Below the pieces are notes generated by a model. The model was not told the origin of the DNA and did not search any database. It saw only the letters and a program-made list of their open reading frames with translations. 64,000 nucleotides of DNA from Acidobacteriota bacterium (GTDB lineage Bacteria > Acidobacteriota > Terriglobia > Terriglobales > Acidobacteriaceae): positions 35,979 through 99,978 of the forward strand of contig JAJZDM010000003.1 of the NCBI GenBank assembly GCA_021806005.1, given 5' to 3'. Of the stretch, positions 61,738 through 64,000 are shown piece by piece (the first letter of the stretch is position 1; the number at the start of each line of letters is the position of its first letter). Position numbers and translations under genes: made by a program.

Positions 61738-62432
61738 AACTTTTCAACATCTTTCTACTTTGGAAGTTCTTTGCCCTCGCGTTCAGCGCACTTCTCCCGC
61801 TGGTCAATCCGCTGGGCTCGGCGTTGCTCATCGTCGGCTTCGTGGGTCCGGTGCCCATGCACCTTTATCACTCACTGGCGAAACGAATTGCCATCAACGT
61901 CCTCATCTTCTTTGGCACCATTGAGCTGGTTGGCTCGGCCATCCTCAACTTCTTCGGCATCTCGCTTCCCATCGTGCAGGTCTCCGGTGGGCTGGTGATC
62001 GCCGCGATGGGCTGGTCTCTGCTCAACCAGGCCAGCACCGCCTCCAGCACCGATCAGCAGAAATCCCAGGTGGAAGCCGGCGACGTCGAAGTTCTCTCCA
62101 CCTCTCTGACCGAGAGATCCTTCTATCCCTTCACCTTTCCGCTCACGGTCGGGCCAGGCTGCATCGTTGTCACCCTCACGCTCAGCGCGCAGGCCACCCA
62201 GGATACGCTGTACCGCACGCTGATTGCGCATAGCGGCATCATACTGGCCACCATCTCGATGGCCATTCTCATCTTCATCACCTACGCAAACGCTCCCCGC
62301 ATCACCAAGGCCATCTCGCCGTCGACGGCGCATGGCATCCTGCGCGTTGTTGCCTTCTTCCTCTTCTGCATCGGCGTACAGATCACCTGGACAGGCCTGA
62401 GCGCACTCCTCAACTCCTTCCTTCATCCCTAA
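61734..62432 (+). CDS. MarC-family integral membrane protein
   Basis: This 232-residue protein of the MarC/UPF0056 family has about six helices. It shows 'FALAFSALLPLVNPLGSA' (family N-terminal NPxG motif), 'VQVSGGLVIAAMGWSLL' and 'FTFPLTVGPGCIVV'. The function of MarC proteins is not known; the old link to multidrug resistance was not supported. Its ATG overlaps the kinase stop by 4 bp, and the regulator follows after 23 bp. A place within a two-component operon suggests a sensing or accessory role. Confidence 0.92.
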   Translation: MKLFNIFLLWKFFALAFSALLPLVNPLGSALLIVGFVGPVPMHLYHSLAKRIAINVLIFFGTIELVGSAILNFFGISLPIVQVSGGLVIAAMGWSLLNQASTASSTDQQKSQVEAGDVEVLSTSLTERSFYPFTFPLTVGPGCIVVTLTLSAQATQDTLYRTLIAHSGIILATISMAILIFITYANAPRITKAISPSTAHGILRVVAFFLFCIGVQITWTGLSALLNSFLHP

Positions 62433-62455
62433 CCCTGTTCATTGACGTTATCTCC

Positions 62456-63220
62456 ATGACTCTGCCCCGTCCCATCATCGCTGTGATCGAAGACGAAGAG
62501 CACCTCGCCCAGGGACTCATCTTCAACCTGGAAGCGGAAGGGTACCGCACCCATCATGAGGCGGACGGAGAGGCCGCGCTGCGCTGGCTCCTGAAGGCAA
62601 CCGATCCTGCGTCCGGCGACCGTCCCGCCGCCATCCTGCTGGATGTCATGCTGCCCGGCCGTGACGGGTTCTCCATCGCAAGCACCCTTCGCCAGGCTGG
62701 CCGCTACACCCCTGTTCTGATGCTCACGGCGCGCGGCCGCAGCGAAGATATCGTCGCCGGCTTCGCCGCCGGCGCGGATGACTACCTTCCCAAGCCCTTT
62801 GACCTGGGCGTCCTTCTGGCTCGTCTCTCCGCATTGCTGCGCCGCATGCAGTGGCAACAGCCCAGTTCCCTCCCAGCGCAACCAACCGCCACCGGCAAGA
62901 GCTTCACCCTGTCCGGCCACATCATCGACCTGGACGCCCTGGAAATTCGACCCCTTGATCCGACGGGCATCGGGGCAAAGATCGTCCATCTCACCCTGAT
63001 GGAGGCCGAACTGCTGCGTTATCTGCTCGATCATCCCGGCAAGATCATCTCCCGGTCCGAACTCCTGGAGAACGTCTGGCACGTCCGGGAAGATACGGAC
63101 ACGCGTGCGATCGATAACTTCATTGTCCGCCTGCGCCGCTACCTTGAACCAGACCCGGCCAAGCCCATCCACCTGCTCACCATTCGCGCCGTCGGCTACC
63201 GCTTCATCCCCGAGCCTTGA
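62456..63220 (+). CDS. OmpR-type response regulator
   Basis: This is the cognate regulator of the kinase two genes upstream. The receiver domain has 'VIEDEEHLAQGL' (acidic pair), the phospho-Asp in 'ILLDVMLPGRDGF' and 'YLPKPFD' (Lys). The C-terminal winged helix has 'LTLMEAELLRYLLDHPGKII', 'RAIDNFIVRLRRYL' and 'IRAVGYRF'. The length of 254 residues includes a longer linker than normal between the domains. ATG 62456 is the natural start. Targets are unknown. Confidence 0.95.
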   Translation: MTLPRPIIAVIEDEEHLAQGLIFNLEAEGYRTHHEADGEAALRWLLKATDPASGDRPAAILLDVMLPGRDGFSIASTLRQAGRYTPVLMLTARGRSEDIVAGFAAGADDYLPKPFDLGVLLARLSALLRRMQWQQPSSLPAQPTATGKSFTLSGHIIDLDALEIRPLDPTGIGAKIVHLTLMEAELLRYLLDHPGKIISRSELLENVWHVREDTDTRAIDNFIVRLRRYLEPDPAKPIHLLTIRAVGYRFIPEP

Positions 63221-63758
63221 TGTAAGCGCTGAAGAACTGCATCCCGAAACCGCCTCCCTGCAGCCGGCGCGACCAGCAAACAGCTTAGCCCCGACGCAGA
63301 GTCTTTACAGCCAGAGAGGTTGCCGGTCCGCCAATGGGCAACATCCTTGCCCGCGGAGTGCGGAGACTCAACCGAGACTGACGGCTTCTCCAGGGGACCC
63401 CTCGCGACTGGCCTGCTCCGACACCCCCATCAAAGGGCAATATCGCCCAGAGGTCCCCTCCTCACGTCCTCCGCCCTTTGCGCATCTCCCTCCTCTGCCA
63501 CGCAGGGAAACTACGCTGCGCGATTACCGCGTCTCTCTTCAAATTCATCTTTCTTGTGACAAATATCACAGCCAATGCTGCGCTCAAAAGCTGATCGTTC
63601 CCCAATCAACTTCATCGGTTCGCATCGCACGCAGTAAAACCGCAGCTAACCACTATCCATCGTCACAGCGAGCTTTCGTGTCGTGATGATGGCAAAACCA
63701 TGGCCGCTAACTCTGCCGCGCGGACAAGGAAAGACAAGAACAGCAAGAGGAGTCCATC
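63221..63758. other. Long intergenic region before the acetate transporter gene
   Basis: About 540 bp after the response-regulator stop. The ORF in this stretch (63105-63686) has poor composition and overlaps the regulator, so I do not call it. The region holds a CRP-type palindrome at 63555-63570 and must hold the promoter of the transporter gene. Confidence 0.5.
63555..63570. promoter_or_regulatory. CRP-type palindrome TGTGA-N6-TCACA
   Basis: TGTGACAAATATCACA matches the full symmetric CRP/FNR-superfamily (CRP half-site) consensus with the normal six-base spacer. It lies about 190 bp before the ATG of the acetate transporter, which is catabolite controlled in many bacteria. Control by a CRP-like regulator is an inference. 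Confidence 0.65.
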
Positions 63759-64000
63759 ATGAGCCAAACCACCCCCGTGCCTGTTACACCCACCGTCAAA
63801 GCCGCCAACCCCGGTCCACTTGGACTCTTCGGCTTCGGTCTCACCACACTGCTTCTTTCCTCAATCAATGGCAGCTTGCTGCCCCCTGAAGCCCTCGCGG
63901 CCGTCGTTCCTCTGGCCTTTGCCTACGGAGGCACCGCTCAGTTTGTAGCAGGCGTCTTCGAGTTCAAATTTGGAAACACCTTTGGCGGCGTTGCCTTCTG
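63759..64000 (+). CDS. satP: Acetate/succinate transporter, GPR1/FUN34/YaaH (SatP) family (3' end outside window)
   Basis: The first 80 codons of a membrane transporter are present and run off the window edge. The family signature 'NPGPLGLFGFGLTTLLLS' is complete, followed by the second helix ('VVPLAFAYGGTAQFVAGVF') with the conserved 'GGTAQFVAG' and 'FKFGNTFGG'. It takes up acetate or succinate as the acid or anion with protons. ATG 63759 is preceded by 'AAGAGGAG'. Confidence 0.93.
   Translation, partial: MSQTTPVPVTPTVKAANPGPLGLFGFGLTTLLLSSINGSLLPPEALAAVVPLAFAYGGTAQFVAGVFEFKFGNTFGGVAF

Noticed and set aside
63105-63686. 193-codon plus-strand ORF before the acetate transporter
   Set aside because: It starts inside the response-regulator gene in another frame, has a Pro/Ser-rich composition, and spans the CRP-type site.
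1-64000. CRISPR arrays, insertion sequences, prophage or rRNA genes
   Set aside because: None found: no regular spaced repeats, transposase or integrase motifs, or rRNA sequence were recognised.

Overview
The window looks like a stretch of a GC-rich chromosome from an acidobacterium, probably in the Terriglobia/Acidobacteriaceae group. This is inferred from gene content, not computed. The content pointing there is: a fused KorA with KorB, a CRTAC1/UnbV beta-propeller protein beside a multihaem TPR protein, a large sensor kinase with a Y_Y_Y domain, hldE, a family-9 glycosyltransferase and DUF4254 together, plant-polysaccharide hydrolases (GH28, GH2), and LolA/LPS genes of a didermic cell. I see no transposase, integrase, phage gene, CRISPR array or rRNA. 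The only RNA gene recognised is tRNA-Arg(UCU).

Layout. 1-16.8 kb: housekeeping and catabolism. It holds the end of a flippase-like membrane protein, argS, a secreted GH28 pectinase with a FadR-type regulator, a PabB-PabC fusion, an EfpL-like elongation factor, korA-korB, a Tat-exported GH2 enzyme, a HugZ-like protein and LolA. 16.9-26.2 kb: an envelope redox cluster (cytochrome c, five-haem TPR protein, CRTAC1 protein) divergent from a hybrid-propeller sensor kinase, a LuxR-type regulator and an unknown exported protein. 26.3-36.6 kb: tRNA-Arg, a YheT hydrolase, citramalate synthase, the LPS-heptose genes hldE and GT9 with DUF4254, a TPR protein, YvcK and a DoxX-like membrane protein.

36.9-50.5 kb is the most interesting part, a compact nitrate-assimilation locus. 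Leftward run a regulator fusing a HemD-like (uroporphyrinogen-III synthase) domain to GAF and an RNA-binding ANTAR domain, then a sirohaem nitrite/sulfite reductase, a CysJ-type flavoprotein, and a MOSC gene interrupted by an in-frame TGA. Rightward run a DmsB-DmsC fusion, a Nas/Nap-type molybdopterin nitrate reductase, an alginate-export-type porin, a NarK-like transporter and a 52-residue membrane protein. The picture is: nitrate enters through the porin and NarK, is reduced in the cytoplasm by a membrane-anchored enzyme that may use quinol, and nitrite goes to ammonium on NirA fed by the flavoprotein. The HemD-GAF-ANTAR protein would control the locus by antitermination or another RNA-level mechanism. 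Actinobacterial NnaR also uses a HemD-like domain to control nitrate genes, but with a DNA-binding output. Hairpins with six-base loops lie in three leaders of this locus, though none matches the published ANTAR loop rule exactly.

50.7-64 kb: rlmN (with an unusual acidic insertion), an M16 protease, a type IV pilin-like protein with a good terminator, pgi, an IclR regulator, a GT87-like mannosyltransferase, an acyl-CoA desaturase, a kinase-MarC-response regulator operon, and the start of an acetate transporter (SatP/YaaH) preceded by a perfect CRP-type palindrome.

Start sites were moved from the ORF track where a Shine-Dalgarno sequence, signal peptide or family N-terminus argued for it. Lengths and residue positions are approximate.
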